In this document: positions 9,074 through 18,265 of the stretch, piece after piece
How the letters are laid out: each line of letters starts with the position of its first letter
Position numbering within the stretch: the stretch's first letter is position 1
From: an uncultured Acetatifactor sp.
GTDB lineage: Bacteria; Bacillota; Clostridia; Lachnospirales; Lachnospiraceae
DNA length: 57,974 nt
Direction of reading: 5' to 3'
Assembly (NCBI GenBank): GCA_910584435.1
Contig: CAJUAP010000010.1
Span: 1-57,974, forward strand
The notes under the pieces: model-generated
Told to the model about the DNA's origin: nothing
Database searches by the model: none
What the model saw: the letters and a program-made list of their open reading frames with translations, nothing else
Position numbers and translations under genes: made by a program

Positions 9074-9892
9074 TTATGGCGAAAAACTCATACACTGCTC
9101 CATCCACCTGGCCACACCATCCTCATCATTGCTGCCAATCACGGCCGTTGCCATGGCTTTCAGTTCATCTACCGCATTCTCCACCGCATATCCCTCATCC
9201 GCTACTTCAAACATATCTATGTCATTTCGGCCGTCACCGAACGCCACAACCCTCTCACACTCCAGCAGCTTTTTCAGCTGTGTAACAGCATCTGCCTTGG
9301 ATGCGGCAGCAGGCATGATTTCCAGCCATTGCGCTTTAGTATACAATTCCTTCTGATAGACACAATGAAATTCTTCCTTATATTTTTCATACAAGGGCTC
9401 CAATTTCTCCGGCTCGTCAATACAGGTAATGTAGAAACAATTTCCCCTGATTAATTCCTTTGTTGTCGCCACCGGATTGGTTCTGATATCCCCTTTCCTG
9501 GTATTCAGAAAATCTGTCATCCCTGCAGTACACTTCTCTCTGATAAAAGAAAACTTCTCTCCTTCTCCCCTGTGGGAATATACGATTGGATAGATTTGAT
9601 GCCGGAATAAATCCTCAAATACCCCTTTGACCTTATCTTCAAAATAATTGGCAATCAATATTTCCTCCGTCATATTATCAATGACGAACGCCCCGTTATA
9701 GACAATCAAAGGCATTCTGGCATCCAGTCCCTTTGTCACCTTTTTTGACGTAACAAAGGACCTGGCTGTAGCATAGGAAAATATCATCCCTTCCGCAGTC
9801 AGCTTATTAATGATACGGTTCGTGTAGGAGGATATGGTTTCGTCACTGCGCAGCAATGTACCATCCAAATCCGCAACATACAATGTCTTCAT
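9074..9892 (-). CDS. Cof-type HAD-superfamily phosphatase
   Basis: A 272-residue protein. ATG 9892 follows GGGAGG and places the HAD nucleophile motif 'VADLDGTLL' right at the N-terminus (Asp8, Asp10). Motif III/IV is 'VVAFGDGRNDIDMFEVAD' near the C-terminus, with the C2-type cap between them, typical of the Cof/YbhA group that dephosphorylates sugar phosphates and cofactors. The length is usual for the family. The longer in-frame extension to 9994 reads like non-coding sequence and is not included. The gene is convergent with the HD gene across the 23-bp repeat array. Substrate is not predictable from sequence. Confidence 0.9.
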   Translation of the reverse strand: MKTLYVADLDGTLLRSDETISSYTNRIINKLTAEGMIFSYATARSFVTSKKVTKGLDARMPLIVYNGAFVIDNMTEEILIANYFEDKVKGVFEDLFRHQIYPIVYSHRGEGEKFSFIREKCTAGMTDFLNTRKGDIRTNPVATTKELIRGNCFYITCIDEPEKLEPLYEKYKEEFHCVYQKELYTKAQWLEIMPAAASKADAVTQLKKLLECERVVAFGDGRNDIDMFEVADEGYAVENAVDELKAMATAVIGSNDEDGVARWMEQCMSFSP

Positions 9893-10211
9893 AGTTCCAC
9901 CTCCCTGCCCTTTCTTATTCTCCAGGAAATGCCCCGGTACTTTGCTTCCGAAAGCCGCCGTATATCCACTCGAACAGCATTGTGCCGACCGCATGCCATC
10001 TGCCGCATTTCCTCAAAATATTTCCGTTTTCTTTATGCTTTCCTGAATATATTATAACATTGTAAACCGGAATCAGCAAACCATTTCGGCCCAGCCTGTT
10101 CTCGTCCATATACAACTGCACTCTCTTCCGTATAATAACCGCGATTTATTCTATGCTATGGAATGTACCAGCTATGGAATGTATCAGCCCTGAAATAAAA
10201 TTTGTATAATT
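9893..10211. other. Intergenic region downstream of the deaminase gene
   Basis: About 320 bp without a gene. It contains a 16-bp tandem duplication (GCTATGGAATGTAYCA at 10155-10170 and 10171-10186) and an AT-rich stretch near 10040-10060 that could hold the HAD promoter. No clear terminator was found for the deaminase gene. Confidence 0.5.
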
Positions 10212-12914
10212 CTACATGCTTTTAATCAATTGATTTAATTTTTTCAACAACAGCTCATCTGTCTCGCGGTGATGGATAAATGAACTGTCCAATCCGTTTC
10301 TTCTTATCCGATCGATCCAGAGCAATGCCGCCTCCCTGCTGATATTCTGCTCCAGCATACCATAATAGATATATGCCAATTCGTTTGACACATTTGTATT
10401 GAAAACCGCCGGATCATCTGAATTAATACATACAATTACATTTTGTGCATCGTTTATCTGATGCATTTGATATAACTGATTTGCTTTCACCACATCCAAA
10501 TCAGCAATTGCCGTATTGGATGAAGGATTTATTTCTAAAACAATCCCTTTTCTCCCCAGCTTTTTCTTTAATATCATCTGCAATTCTTCTATAATTTGCA
10601 GATCCTGTTCCGTAATCTCATAATGAACCGGTCTTTCCATTTCCTTAACAAATTTTCTACAGTGTCTGGCGGCAACCAGCAGCATAGGATTCCAGTGAAT
10701 TCTTTTCCCTGTGCATAACCTCTCACATAATTCTATTTCTACGTTTTCATAGTCTTTCTCATATAAAGCAAACTGTTGATGGTAACCTGATATCAGAACT
10801 TCTATTGCAATTCCTTCCTGTTCCCGCTCCATGTCATCTTTCGCTTTTCCATAAATTCTCCTTGACAAATCATAGATCTGCTTTTCCATATATGCTAATA
10901 TAGTTGCCTGGAAATCGCTGTAATTTTTGCTTAATGTGTCATACGCCCAGAGGTAGTTTTCCAATGCCTCTATCTGCGGAATAATAATGACCGGATTTTG
11001 ATTTTTCCATTCCCTGGCCGGAATACCAAGCGCAATTCCATGGCCGATGCGGTCTCCCACATGAAATTTTAAATATTCCACAGCCTCGTCAATCCTTCTC
11101 AGACCTGACAAAATATGCCGGAAATCTTCCCCTGCATGAAAAGTAAAACCCAAACTCTGCATACAGTCGCCATATTCATTTTTCCTGCCAATCTGTTCAA
11201 TGCTGCTGTCCCTTGCTTTCTCATAAATTGGCGCAAAGACCCAGACCGGTGTGGAATTTTCGAGGCTTGCGGCATCTATCCCAACCAGATATCTGCTCAA
11301 TTCATTATATTTCGCTCTTAATTGAATCAAAATTTCAGTCTGTGCTTCATATACTTTTTGAAGTTCGCCAAAATGAAAATAAGAGCAATCCCCTTTCCCG
11401 TTTTGAAAACACTTTTCCGGTACTGACTCATCCGGTCTTTTCAGAAAATGCACCACCAGTCCAACCTGCGGAAATCGGCGATAAGGAACATATTCCTTTT
11501 TCTCATCGTCATAATAACAATAATCTTCCTGCAATATCTTCTGATACGCCTCCAGGAAATTCCTTATTTCCATTTTACACTTTGAGTAATTTTCCGGCAT
11601 GGAAGACCGGAATTCAACCTTATGTAAATACTGGTTCTGTAATTGCTCCCGTATTGCTGTTTCCCAAAAATTCTTTATGTTCACATGATTCAGCGCAGAA
11701 TTTACACTGTAATGCGCCTGTTGAAAATAATCCAATCCCTTTATTGTCTTTTGCTGCACACTCACATGAAATAAATAATTTCTTACCCTTAGGTACTGCA
11801 TGATACATTTTTTCATATCCGATTCCAGTTTTTCATTTATCATCATGTATAGCGCATAATATAAAAAGACGTTTTCATCAGTAGTATAAAGTCCTGGGTC
11901 TTCATTCAGAATAGATGTACAAAATTTTTCTTCAGGGAAATTTTCCGGCTGGCTTATCTCAAGATGATTCCATAGTTCCACATAATATGTGGTGATTTCT
12001 TTTTCATTCTTATCCTGAAAATTTTCCCGGAAATATTTTTCAAACTGCTGACCGTTTTGAAATTTTCTGATCAGACTCTCTGCTTCTTCCCCGTATGCCC
12101 CCTGTTCAGACCGCCGTCCTTTCCTCCTGATAAGCGAAATTTCCAAGACAAGGTATGCCCTGACGATTCCGCAGCCCAATATATAAAAGAGCATCTGCTT
12201 TTTCTGTTCCTCTGTACCGTCTATAAACTCCCTTCCCCAGAAATATCTGCTGTTCTTTACAGTAAGCGGTTCCATCAGGGAATCCCATATGCTGGGGAAT
12301 GTCCTGGATACCCCTTTGTGCAGATGATTTTCAGCAACTCCTTTCTCCAGGATTCTGGACAGCTGCTGGTCTGCCACTTCTATATTTCCATAGAAGTAAT
12401 CCAGGCATCCGGTATCCAAATCTTTCTGGTTGATAATCATATAGACAATGGCAATCACATCCATGGGAATATGGCAGTTTAAGCTATGGAACAACGCTAC
12501 CTTGTTATCATTCGCAAACCCTCCGAACAGTTCTTCATCGTTCTTATTCTTCCAATATTTAAAAACAATCCGCCCATCTCTGTGAGAAATCAATGCTGCC
12601 GCCATCTTCTTCATAATATGCTGATACAGCTGCAGAGCATCATCAAACTTTTCTTCATCGTCAATGTAATCATAATAGAGATAACATTTATCAAGGTACA
12701 GGTAGATTTCATCATAAGAATAAAGATGATAGCTTTGACGAATATACCTGATCAGTTCGCTTTTCAACCGCTTTTTTATATTTTTGGCAGCCTTTTCATC
12801 TTTCTCCCTTACAGAGAAAATATATTGATCAATAAGGTCTTCCCTGAACGCTTCCATGGATGTAAACGGATAGCATAACACTCCCAGAAAGCGGTTAATA
12901 GAATCATTAATCAT
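10212..12914 (-). CDS. rdrB: RdrB-like adenosine deaminase of a RADAR-type phage defence system
   Basis: A 900-residue protein. The start is ATG 12914, seven bases after AGGGGG and 13 bp after the ATPase gene. All adenosine-deaminase motifs are present but spread over a much longer chain: HxH in 'ENHLHKG' (His197, His199), 'HAGED' (593-597), 'RIGHG' (622-626), 'EINPSSN' (794-800) and 'INSDDPAVF' (830-838). Housekeeping adenosine deaminases are about 350 residues. The large N-terminal and central insertions and the P-loop ATPase just upstream are the hallmark of RADAR, in which RdrA and RdrB form a large complex that deaminates adenosine/ATP during phage infection. The gene is AT-rich compared with its flanks, suggesting horizontal gain. 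A different deaminase-ATPase conflict pair is the main alternative. Confidence 0.78.
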   Translation of the reverse strand: MINDSINRFLGVLCYPFTSMEAFREDLIDQYIFSVREKDEKAAKNIKKRLKSELIRYIRQSYHLYSYDEIYLYLDKCYLYYDYIDDEEKFDDALQLYQHIMKKMAAALISHRDGRIVFKYWKNKNDEELFGGFANDNKVALFHSLNCHIPMDVIAIVYMIINQKDLDTGCLDYFYGNIEVADQQLSRILEKGVAENHLHKGVSRTFPSIWDSLMEPLTVKNSRYFWGREFIDGTEEQKKQMLFYILGCGIVRAYLVLEISLIRRKGRRSEQGAYGEEAESLIRKFQNGQQFEKYFRENFQDKNEKEITTYYVELWNHLEISQPENFPEEKFCTSILNEDPGLYTTDENVFLYYALYMMINEKLESDMKKCIMQYLRVRNYLFHVSVQQKTIKGLDYFQQAHYSVNSALNHVNIKNFWETAIREQLQNQYLHKVEFRSSMPENYSKCKMEIRNFLEAYQKILQEDYCYYDDEKKEYVPYRRFPQVGLVVHFLKRPDESVPEKCFQNGKGDCSYFHFGELQKVYEAQTEILIQLRAKYNELSRYLVGIDAASLENSTPVWVFAPIYEKARDSSIEQIGRKNEYGDCMQSLGFTFHAGEDFRHILSGLRRIDEAVEYLKFHVGDRIGHGIALGIPAREWKNQNPVIIIPQIEALENYLWAYDTLSKNYSDFQATILAYMEKQIYDLSRRIYGKAKDDMEREQEGIAIEVLISGYHQQFALYEKDYENVEIELCERLCTGKRIHWNPMLLVAARHCRKFVKEMERPVHYEITEQDLQIIEELQMILKKKLGRKGIVLEINPSSNTAIADLDVVKANQLYQMHQINDAQNVIVCINSDDPAVFNTNVSNELAYIYYGMLEQNISREAALLWIDRIRRNGLDSSFIHHRETDELLLKKLNQLIKSM

Positions 12915-12927
12915 TATGTTCCCCCTG

Positions 12928-13257
12928 CTAATTTGAAAATAGCTTCTCATAAATTTCAGAATCAATTTGATCTTCTTTTTTGAGATTCCTGTTCAATTCA
13001 GCAATGAAATTTTCCAGTGTCTGCTTATCGGCATCTTTATGTGCAACCGACAATGCATCCGTTATATGTGCAAGCAGCCGGGCATTCTGTACGATCTGTT
13101 TACTCTGCGCTGTTTCCATCCTGTATTTATAATCATCCTCATCCCCAGCTCTTAACACTTTCGCCAGCGTATTTGACAAAATGCGCTGCATTCGCTTATT
13201 ATTCTGTTCTGTCAGTGCAGGATATTCTTTGCCGTTTGCCACTGCAGCATTTCTCAA
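12928..13257 (-). CDS. RdrA-like ATPase, C-terminal piece (third frame)
   Basis: 109 residues of helical, Lys/Asn-rich sequence ending 13 bp before the deaminase gene. The only start is TTG at 13257, inside the stop of the preceding piece (TTGA overlap). It is in the -1 frame relative to that piece, and the switch point lies in a run of seven A (13258-13264 on the minus strand). Adding one A makes one continuous frame ('EEEKKLRNAAVANGKEY'). It is best read as the C-terminus of a single ATPase rather than a separate gene. The sequence itself cannot separate mutation, assembly error and programmed slippage (A AAA AAT). Confidence 0.6.
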   Translation of the reverse strand: MRNAAVANGKEYPALTEQNNKRMQRILSNTLAKVLRAGDEDDYKYRMETAQSKQIVQNARLLAHITDALSVAHKDADKQTLENFIAELNRNLKKEDQIDSEIYEKLFSN

Positions 13258-13946
13258 TTTTTTTCCTCTTCATTTTCCCAACTGTAAGTCGAAATCTCCA
13301 TAACCTTTCCCACTATCACAGGGTGAAAAAACAAATCCTGCATCGCTTCTGTCTTCAGGATTCTGTAAAACTTGTCGGCTCTGATCCTGCTTTCATAATC
13401 ATTTTCGTATAGGAGTCTTGCAGCGAAAACCGCCAGAATAAACAGGGAAAACCGTTCTATGGGGTTTGTTATGTGATACTCCTCCGATTTTACCTGGACT
13501 TCAGTGATATCCTTTTTGTAAATAATTGCTCTTGCATTATCAAAGAAGACTCTGCTATCCGTCTTCGCTGTCCCCACATGATAGAAATTCTGTTGTATTT
13601 CGTTTCGATGTTTGTTATAAATGGGCTTGGAAGAAATAATGGTGTCCAGCAGCAGCTTCTTCTCCTTTAATTCATCCGTTTCCGGCAGCATCCTTGCAGC
13701 AGCAATTTCCCCCAGCACATTATAGATATTGTTCAGACCGCGGGAAGTATCATCAAATAAATGATACGTATATGGCAAGACATCTCCTGTCATTTGATAT
13801 TTCTCATGATTACGGCTGTTTTTCCCTTGACTTTCTCCCTGATACTGATCCTTGTTATCATCCTGATTACTGTCACCGTTCTGCTTTCTGTCATCTCCAT
13901 CATCTTCGATTTGCGCATAGCGGAAAAATGCCGGATCAATCCGCAA
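13254..13946 (-). CDS. RdrA-like ATPase, middle piece (second frame)
   Basis: 230 residues. The nominal start is TTG 13946, overlapping the upstream piece by 11 bp in the +1 frame. A run of five G (13957-13961) lies at the junction; with four G the first and second pieces read through as 'WSLEERGIIALRIDPAFF'. The N-terminal 45 residues are an Asp/Gln/Asn-rich low-complexity linker ('DDRKQNGDSNQDDNKDQYQ'), followed by helical sequence without recognised motifs. The fragment makes sense as the region after the ATPase core. Confidence 0.6.
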   Translation of the reverse strand: MRIDPAFFRYAQIEDDGDDRKQNGDSNQDDNKDQYQGESQGKNSRNHEKYQMTGDVLPYTYHLFDDTSRGLNNIYNVLGEIAAARMLPETDELKEKKLLLDTIISSKPIYNKHRNEIQQNFYHVGTAKTDSRVFFDNARAIIYKKDITEVQVKSEEYHITNPIERFSLFILAVFAARLLYENDYESRIRADKFYRILKTEAMQDLFFHPVIVGKVMEISTYSWENEEEKN

Positions 13947-14850
13947 TGCAATAATTCCCCCTTTCCTCCAAAGACCAGAATTTAATATTGTACCGGTATG
14001 CAGGGGGGATGATTTTCTTCAGATATTCATAGGCAAGCTGCTTTTTTCTTTCAAGCAATGTTTCGCTTCCCATTTTCTCTCCCAGAATATCTTCCTTGAG
14101 TATATTTTCCCGTCTGAGGAAATCCAAAGTCAATGATTCCTCAAATGTATCTAGATCCCCGGAAATAAAAGTGACTATATTTTCATTGGATAAATAGGAG
14201 AGCAGCGTCTTCACTATGTCTGCACACCGGTATGTACTTAAATCAATATCATCTATAAAGAGAAACAGAAGACCATCGTTTTGATTCTTTACATCCAGCA
14301 ATTCGTCTATCAATTCATTAAACCTGTTGATAAATTCTGTATCCGAATTAAACACCTTGGCCGAGTCGCCCACATAAGCATTCTCTGTTGTGTACTGCTG
14401 AATCAATATATCGCGATATTCTTTCTGAATATAAGTGTACTGCTTAATTACTTCACTCAGCATTCCCAGAATGGTTGCCATCAGAGTGCCGGATTCCGAC
14501 ATATTCTCCGGAACGATAAGCGGAAGTATAATATCATTTGACGATGGCTTGCGCTTACTATTTTGCAATTGAACTCGAATTGTCTTTAAAATGGATGTCT
14601 TTCCGGCACCTCTGACTCCTATGATGCCTATATTGTTTGTTTTCTGATCTTTATCCTGATTCCAGCTGCTTTGATTTTCATTCTGATTGTCTGCCCTCTG
14701 GATTTTAGAACAATTCACAGATCCTTTTTCCATACGGAACTGCTCAATTTGATAATAAATCCGTTCGTAATTTGGCAAAATCAATTCGGCCTCCAGATTC
14801 GACAGATATCTTGCACCTATCTTGTTTTTTCCTGTCTTCTGTTCATTCAT
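13936..14850 (-). CDS. rdrA: RdrA-like P-loop ATPase, N-terminal piece with nucleotide-binding core
   Basis: 304 residues. ATG 14850 follows AAGGGGG by eight bases. Walker A is 'GVRGAGKTS' (residues 78-86) and Walker B is 'LLFLFIDDIDLS' (194-205). A sensor-like 'VTFISGDLDTFEES' follows, and then 'YLKKIIPPAYRYNIKF', which resembles the end of the core in KAP/STAND-like NTPases. The reading frame then ends, and it continues in another frame after a G run. With the next two pieces the corrected protein would be about 640 residues. Because it sits directly upstream of an RdrB-like deaminase, RADAR RdrA is the best call. Whether this copy makes active protein depends on the two frame breaks. Confidence 0.7.
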   Translation of the reverse strand: MNEQKTGKNKIGARYLSNLEAELILPNYERIYYQIEQFRMEKGSVNCSKIQRADNQNENQSSWNQDKDQKTNNIGIIGVRGAGKTSILKTIRVQLQNSKRKPSSNDIILPLIVPENMSESGTLMATILGMLSEVIKQYTYIQKEYRDILIQQYTTENAYVGDSAKVFNSDTEFINRFNELIDELLDVKNQNDGLLFLFIDDIDLSTYRCADIVKTLLSYLSNENIVTFISGDLDTFEESLTLDFLRRENILKEDILGEKMGSETLLERKKQLAYEYLKKIIPPAYRYNIKFWSLEERGNYCIAD

Positions 14851-15037
14851 TCTAATTCCCCCTTAATTTTTCTCATGTGTATCTTCTATATTGCATATAA
14901 ATTCCACTAATCATCAGCCGGATTCCCTTTGCTTTAACTTTTATATAAATACATCTTATTTTCGTCAGCTGCACTACATACCCTTGCAATAATCATTACT
15001 GATGGCTGCGCAATGCCCGCTGCCGGCCGGCTGAAAT

Positions 15038-16114
15038 CTAAAGAGCAGAACGGATTATGGCATTTATCTGCGGCGCTCTCCGTTCATACACAGCCATAAC
15101 AACGGCAATATCCATACGTTCTATCACCTCTTTATCTTCGGCGTACAATGCAATCATAAGCCACAGCAGATTCGTCTTGACAATACCGTAAAGCAGATGC
15201 TTTGAAAAACAGTAATCCTCATAGATATTAAGAAAGTCCGTCAGAAGGTAATATTCATAATACCGATTCAGCAGCTTATCCATATCCGGCAGTTTCTCAG
15301 AAAGTTTTTTTCTCAGTGCAGCAAGTTTCCGGCCGGCAGCATCGGGATTCCTTCTGCCTGGGCGGCCGAATTTCCTGATATATTTTCGGCAGAGCTTGTA
15401 TAACAAGGGCGATATCGTCCGTAATCTGTAATGATAAAAGCCGTGAAAAAGTATATCATCTATTACTTCGCAGTTGAATCCATACCGTTCCCCTGATTCA
15501 TAATCCTGCGGACTTGGGAGAGGCAGTCCCCCCAGGCAGGCGTTCTGTGCATCCCGCCCGTAATTTAATATTGCCATGCTGTCATACAATGTATCGCCTC
15601 TCAGCATCATAATCAGCTCATCCCTTGCCCTCAGCAGCTCGTCCAGAAATTCCCTGTCATCATTGGTGGTATTGACCTGATAACTGACGCTCCCCTCTGT
15701 CACTGTAAATGTAAAAGGCCTGTCCTCTGCCACAGTATCCAGGAAAAGCCTTGCAGCTTCTGGACATGCCAGATAGAGTGTCTCTTCACAGAAAAAATCC
15801 AGATGATAAAGCTGCCTTGGAAACTGTCTGCATATCACAGGCATATATGACAAGCCGTATTTTTTCTGCATACCGCAGAGATGGTCTGTCCCCCAGAACG
15901 GACAGCCCCGGAAAGTATTCCGGAAAGTAAATATTCCATGTCTTCTTACCGTGGAACAGCGGAGCAGCAGACCCATACGCCCTTTTTCTCTGCGGTATTT
16001 TGTATAGGTTTCGTGGTCAATGGGTACCTTCCAGCTGTTGCTGCAGCAATTTACAGGACAGTCTCCCGCGATGCACTTGAATTCATTTAGTATTGAAATC
16101 CGCTTTATTTCCAT
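15038..16114 (-). CDS. fliB: FliB-like flagellin lysine-N-methylase
   Basis: A 358-residue protein with the Cys-rich N-terminus typical of the FliB family ('EFKCIAGDCPVNCC', residues 11-24), followed by 'FRGCPFWGTDHLCGMQ' and 'VICRQFPRQLYH'. In enteric bacteria FliB methylates lysines of flagellin, using clustered cysteines. Clostridia carry many copies away from flagellar loci. No flagellar gene is in this window, so the target may not be flagellin. The gene sits 108 bp after the truncated DUF4132-family paralog, across a GA-rich repeat, and 187 bp before the ATPase of the RADAR-like pair. No strong ribosome site is seen near the ATG. Confidence 0.8.
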   Translation of the reverse strand: MEIKRISILNEFKCIAGDCPVNCCSNSWKVPIDHETYTKYRREKGRMGLLLRCSTVRRHGIFTFRNTFRGCPFWGTDHLCGMQKKYGLSYMPVICRQFPRQLYHLDFFCEETLYLACPEAARLFLDTVAEDRPFTFTVTEGSVSYQVNTTNDDREFLDELLRARDELIMMLRGDTLYDSMAILNYGRDAQNACLGGLPLPSPQDYESGERYGFNCEVIDDILFHGFYHYRLRTISPLLYKLCRKYIRKFGRPGRRNPDAAGRKLAALRKKLSEKLPDMDKLLNRYYEYYLLTDFLNIYEDYCFSKHLLYGIVKTNLLWLMIALYAEDKEVIERMDIAVVMAVYERRAPQINAIIRSAL

Positions 16115-16125
16115 GGTTTTGTATA

Positions 16126-16222
16126 AGCACTGCTCCTTTATTTTACTTTCCTTTATTTTACTTTCCTCTATTTTGCATTCCCTTATTTTTCTCTATTCTG
16201 TTTTCCTCTATTTTGCATTCCT
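16126..16222 (-). repeat. GA-rich low-complexity repeat carrying Shine-Dalgarno-like units
   Basis: On the minus strand this stretch repeats AAAATAGAGGAAA / AGTAAAATAAAGGA-type units about six times. It fills the gap between the stop of the 649-residue protein and the FliB start. Confidence 0.7.
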
Positions 16223-18172
16223 TTACTTTCCTCTATCGGCAGGCTCCGGGATCTGCAGTACCGTCTCAAGGAGCGTTTTCACCTTCCGGCTTTTTTCCTT
16301 TTCCAATGCAGCATGCAGTACGGGCCTGTATTTTTCACAGTCCCATTCCGCCAATACCCGAACTGCAAGTTCCCTTTCATTTCCTTTTTTGGAGCCAAGC
16401 AAAGCCAGAATCTCCTTCTCCCAGTTCCTTTTCTTATACAAAATATCCAGCAGACTATTTCTGACAATCTTTGAAGTATCTGTCCTGAACCCCAGAATCA
16501 CTTCTTTATTCTGCTCCGCTTCCTCTCCCAAAAGCACCAGCCCCAGGCATTTGCCGCTGACAGGGGCGCCTTGAAATGCCGATATCATCTCTTCACGCCG
16601 CTCTCTTAAATACACCCGGAACACTTCCCTGGAAGCGGCTGTATAAGACCTGACCCATCTCTCCACACAAAGCTCATCAGTCATATCCGCATATCCGTTT
16701 ATCTGATAACGCAGCGGCAGCTTTTCCCCATCCACTGCCGCAAACAGCCTTTTGACCCTTTTCTTTTTAATCTCATCATTGTCTTCCAGCAGATATTGAT
16801 ACCAGTTGAATCCTCTGCACACCATCAGCAGCGCCTCGCACCTGGCATAGAAGGAATCATACCCGAATTCCAGCATATACTGCCGCATCCGTATCCAGTG
16901 ATCCTCGCCCTGTCTATTGCCCTGATATTCAAACCGGCCCTCCCAGGCATAGAGCGCTTCCGGCTCCGCCTCTTCCAGCAGATATTTCCTCACAATGTCC
17001 CGGCACTGCACATCCAGCAGCTGCACCAATGCCTCTGTTACTTTCATCCTCCGCAGGACAATTTCCCTGTTTTGTCTCTCCTGATAGAAGACAGCATCCT
17101 TTTCCCTGATCACAGACAGCATGAAGATGTCCGTCACATCCATTGTATCCATATATGCCAGATACGCCTCTCTGTTGTGGACAAATTGCTCTTCCAAGAT
17201 GTCTTTTCGCTTTTTTCCCATCGCCCAACGGATCAATTTCATGCTGTCTATGTTAAATATCCGGTCAAATCTTCCGCCCCGTTCCCGGAAATCTCCCCTC
17301 AGATCCGTCCGGCTCATCACTTCCAGCATTTCCTCCGTACATGCGGCAGAACAAACCTTTACAACATTTTTCAGACACGGCGACAGCGAAAAATTCATAT
17401 ATGCCGCACCTCCAAGGACGTACAGCATGGGGCGGTCAATTACCGCATTGGCTTTCCCCTGTGCAAGCCCTAAGGTTCTGCTGTCCACCCTGTCTTCCCG
17501 AACCGCCTTTTCAATTTCTTCCATGTCGGGTTGGGCCAGAGAACCCCGGTACATTTTGTGCAGTCCATTCAACAGCAGATCCTCATAACGCTTCATGCAG
17601 ATGCCATCCACGGGTTCAATCTCTGCCCCGGCATCCCTTTCCGCTTCAGGATATTTTAACAGGAAATATACTGCCAGCAAAACCAGCTCCCCGCCCGGCG
17701 TATCCGTCTCATACCCAAAAGCTTCTCTGATGACTGCCGGACTGTTCCCTGCCAGTTCCATCATGCGCTGTATGTCTTCCGCGGCTAACATATATCCATC
17801 CCCTGCAATACATGCCCCATAGGCTGCCGCCTTTTTTGCCGGTTCCAGTGCCAGCGCTTCATCACAATAACTGTATCGGAACATATATATGGGAAACAGG
17901 GCATATACCGAAGTCCCTCCCACAGCAAACAGAAGGTCGCCCCACCGGACCACCTCCTTCGCTGTACAATCATTCCATAATGCAGCCATCTTTTTTGCTG
18001 TCTCTTTTCCTATTTGAGACATATCCCGGTAATGCAATTGCTCCGGCAGCTTTCCCTCTGTCTCTCCCAACAGGTATTCTTCCATCACATTAAGCTCACG
18101 GGATGTAAATAAATCAGTCTGTTCCAACAGGTCTATCAGTGCTGAGACCTTTTGATTCTCCGGATAAATCAT
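16223..18172 (-). CDS. DUF4132-family paralog lacking the DUF4132 domain
   Basis: A 649-residue protein that aligns with the N-terminal half of the 1211-residue protein at 2788-6423. Shared stretches include 'LFAVGGTSVYALFPI' against 'LFAAGEASCYKMFSL', 'LEPAKKAAAYG' against 'LEPAKKAAVYA', and the end 'RKVKTLLETVLQI' against 'GKVRALLESVLHI'. It then stops, so the C-terminal 550 residues with DUF4132 are absent. The sequence is helical and repeat-like with no catalytic motif. The start is ATG 18172 after GGAGGAAAC. It is the last gene of the MoxR/DUF5682/VWA/SWIM run, 93 bp after the small acidic-tailed gene. It may be a decayed copy or a deliberate short form acting as a scaffold. Confidence 0.8.
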   Translation of the reverse strand: MIYPENQKVSALIDLLEQTDLFTSRELNVMEEYLLGETEGKLPEQLHYRDMSQIGKETAKKMAALWNDCTAKEVVRWGDLLFAVGGTSVYALFPIYMFRYSYCDEALALEPAKKAAAYGACIAGDGYMLAAEDIQRMMELAGNSPAVIREAFGYETDTPGGELVLLAVYFLLKYPEAERDAGAEIEPVDGICMKRYEDLLLNGLHKMYRGSLAQPDMEEIEKAVREDRVDSRTLGLAQGKANAVIDRPMLYVLGGAAYMNFSLSPCLKNVVKVCSAACTEEMLEVMSRTDLRGDFRERGGRFDRIFNIDSMKLIRWAMGKKRKDILEEQFVHNREAYLAYMDTMDVTDIFMLSVIREKDAVFYQERQNREIVLRRMKVTEALVQLLDVQCRDIVRKYLLEEAEPEALYAWEGRFEYQGNRQGEDHWIRMRQYMLEFGYDSFYARCEALLMVCRGFNWYQYLLEDNDEIKKKRVKRLFAAVDGEKLPLRYQINGYADMTDELCVERWVRSYTAASREVFRVYLRERREEMISAFQGAPVSGKCLGLVLLGEEAEQNKEVILGFRTDTSKIVRNSLLDILYKKRNWEKEILALLGSKKGNERELAVRVLAEWDCEKYRPVLHAALEKEKSRKVKTLLETVLQIPEPADRGK

Positions 18173-18265
18173 TCCATCTGTTTCCTCCGTCCAACAGGAT
18201 ATTTCCCATTCTGCCTGCCATGGCTTACTTTAGCTCTCCTTCCGGCTCCTGGTTCCTGTCTCCAT

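Noticed and set aside
10155..10186. Attachment-site duplication at the edge of the RADAR region
   Set aside because: The 16-bp copies are adjacent, not flanking, and no integrase is near.
12928..14850. Three independent small genes
   Set aside because: Two of the three would need TTG starts inside overlaps, and one-base changes in homopolymers join all pieces into one sensible ATPase.
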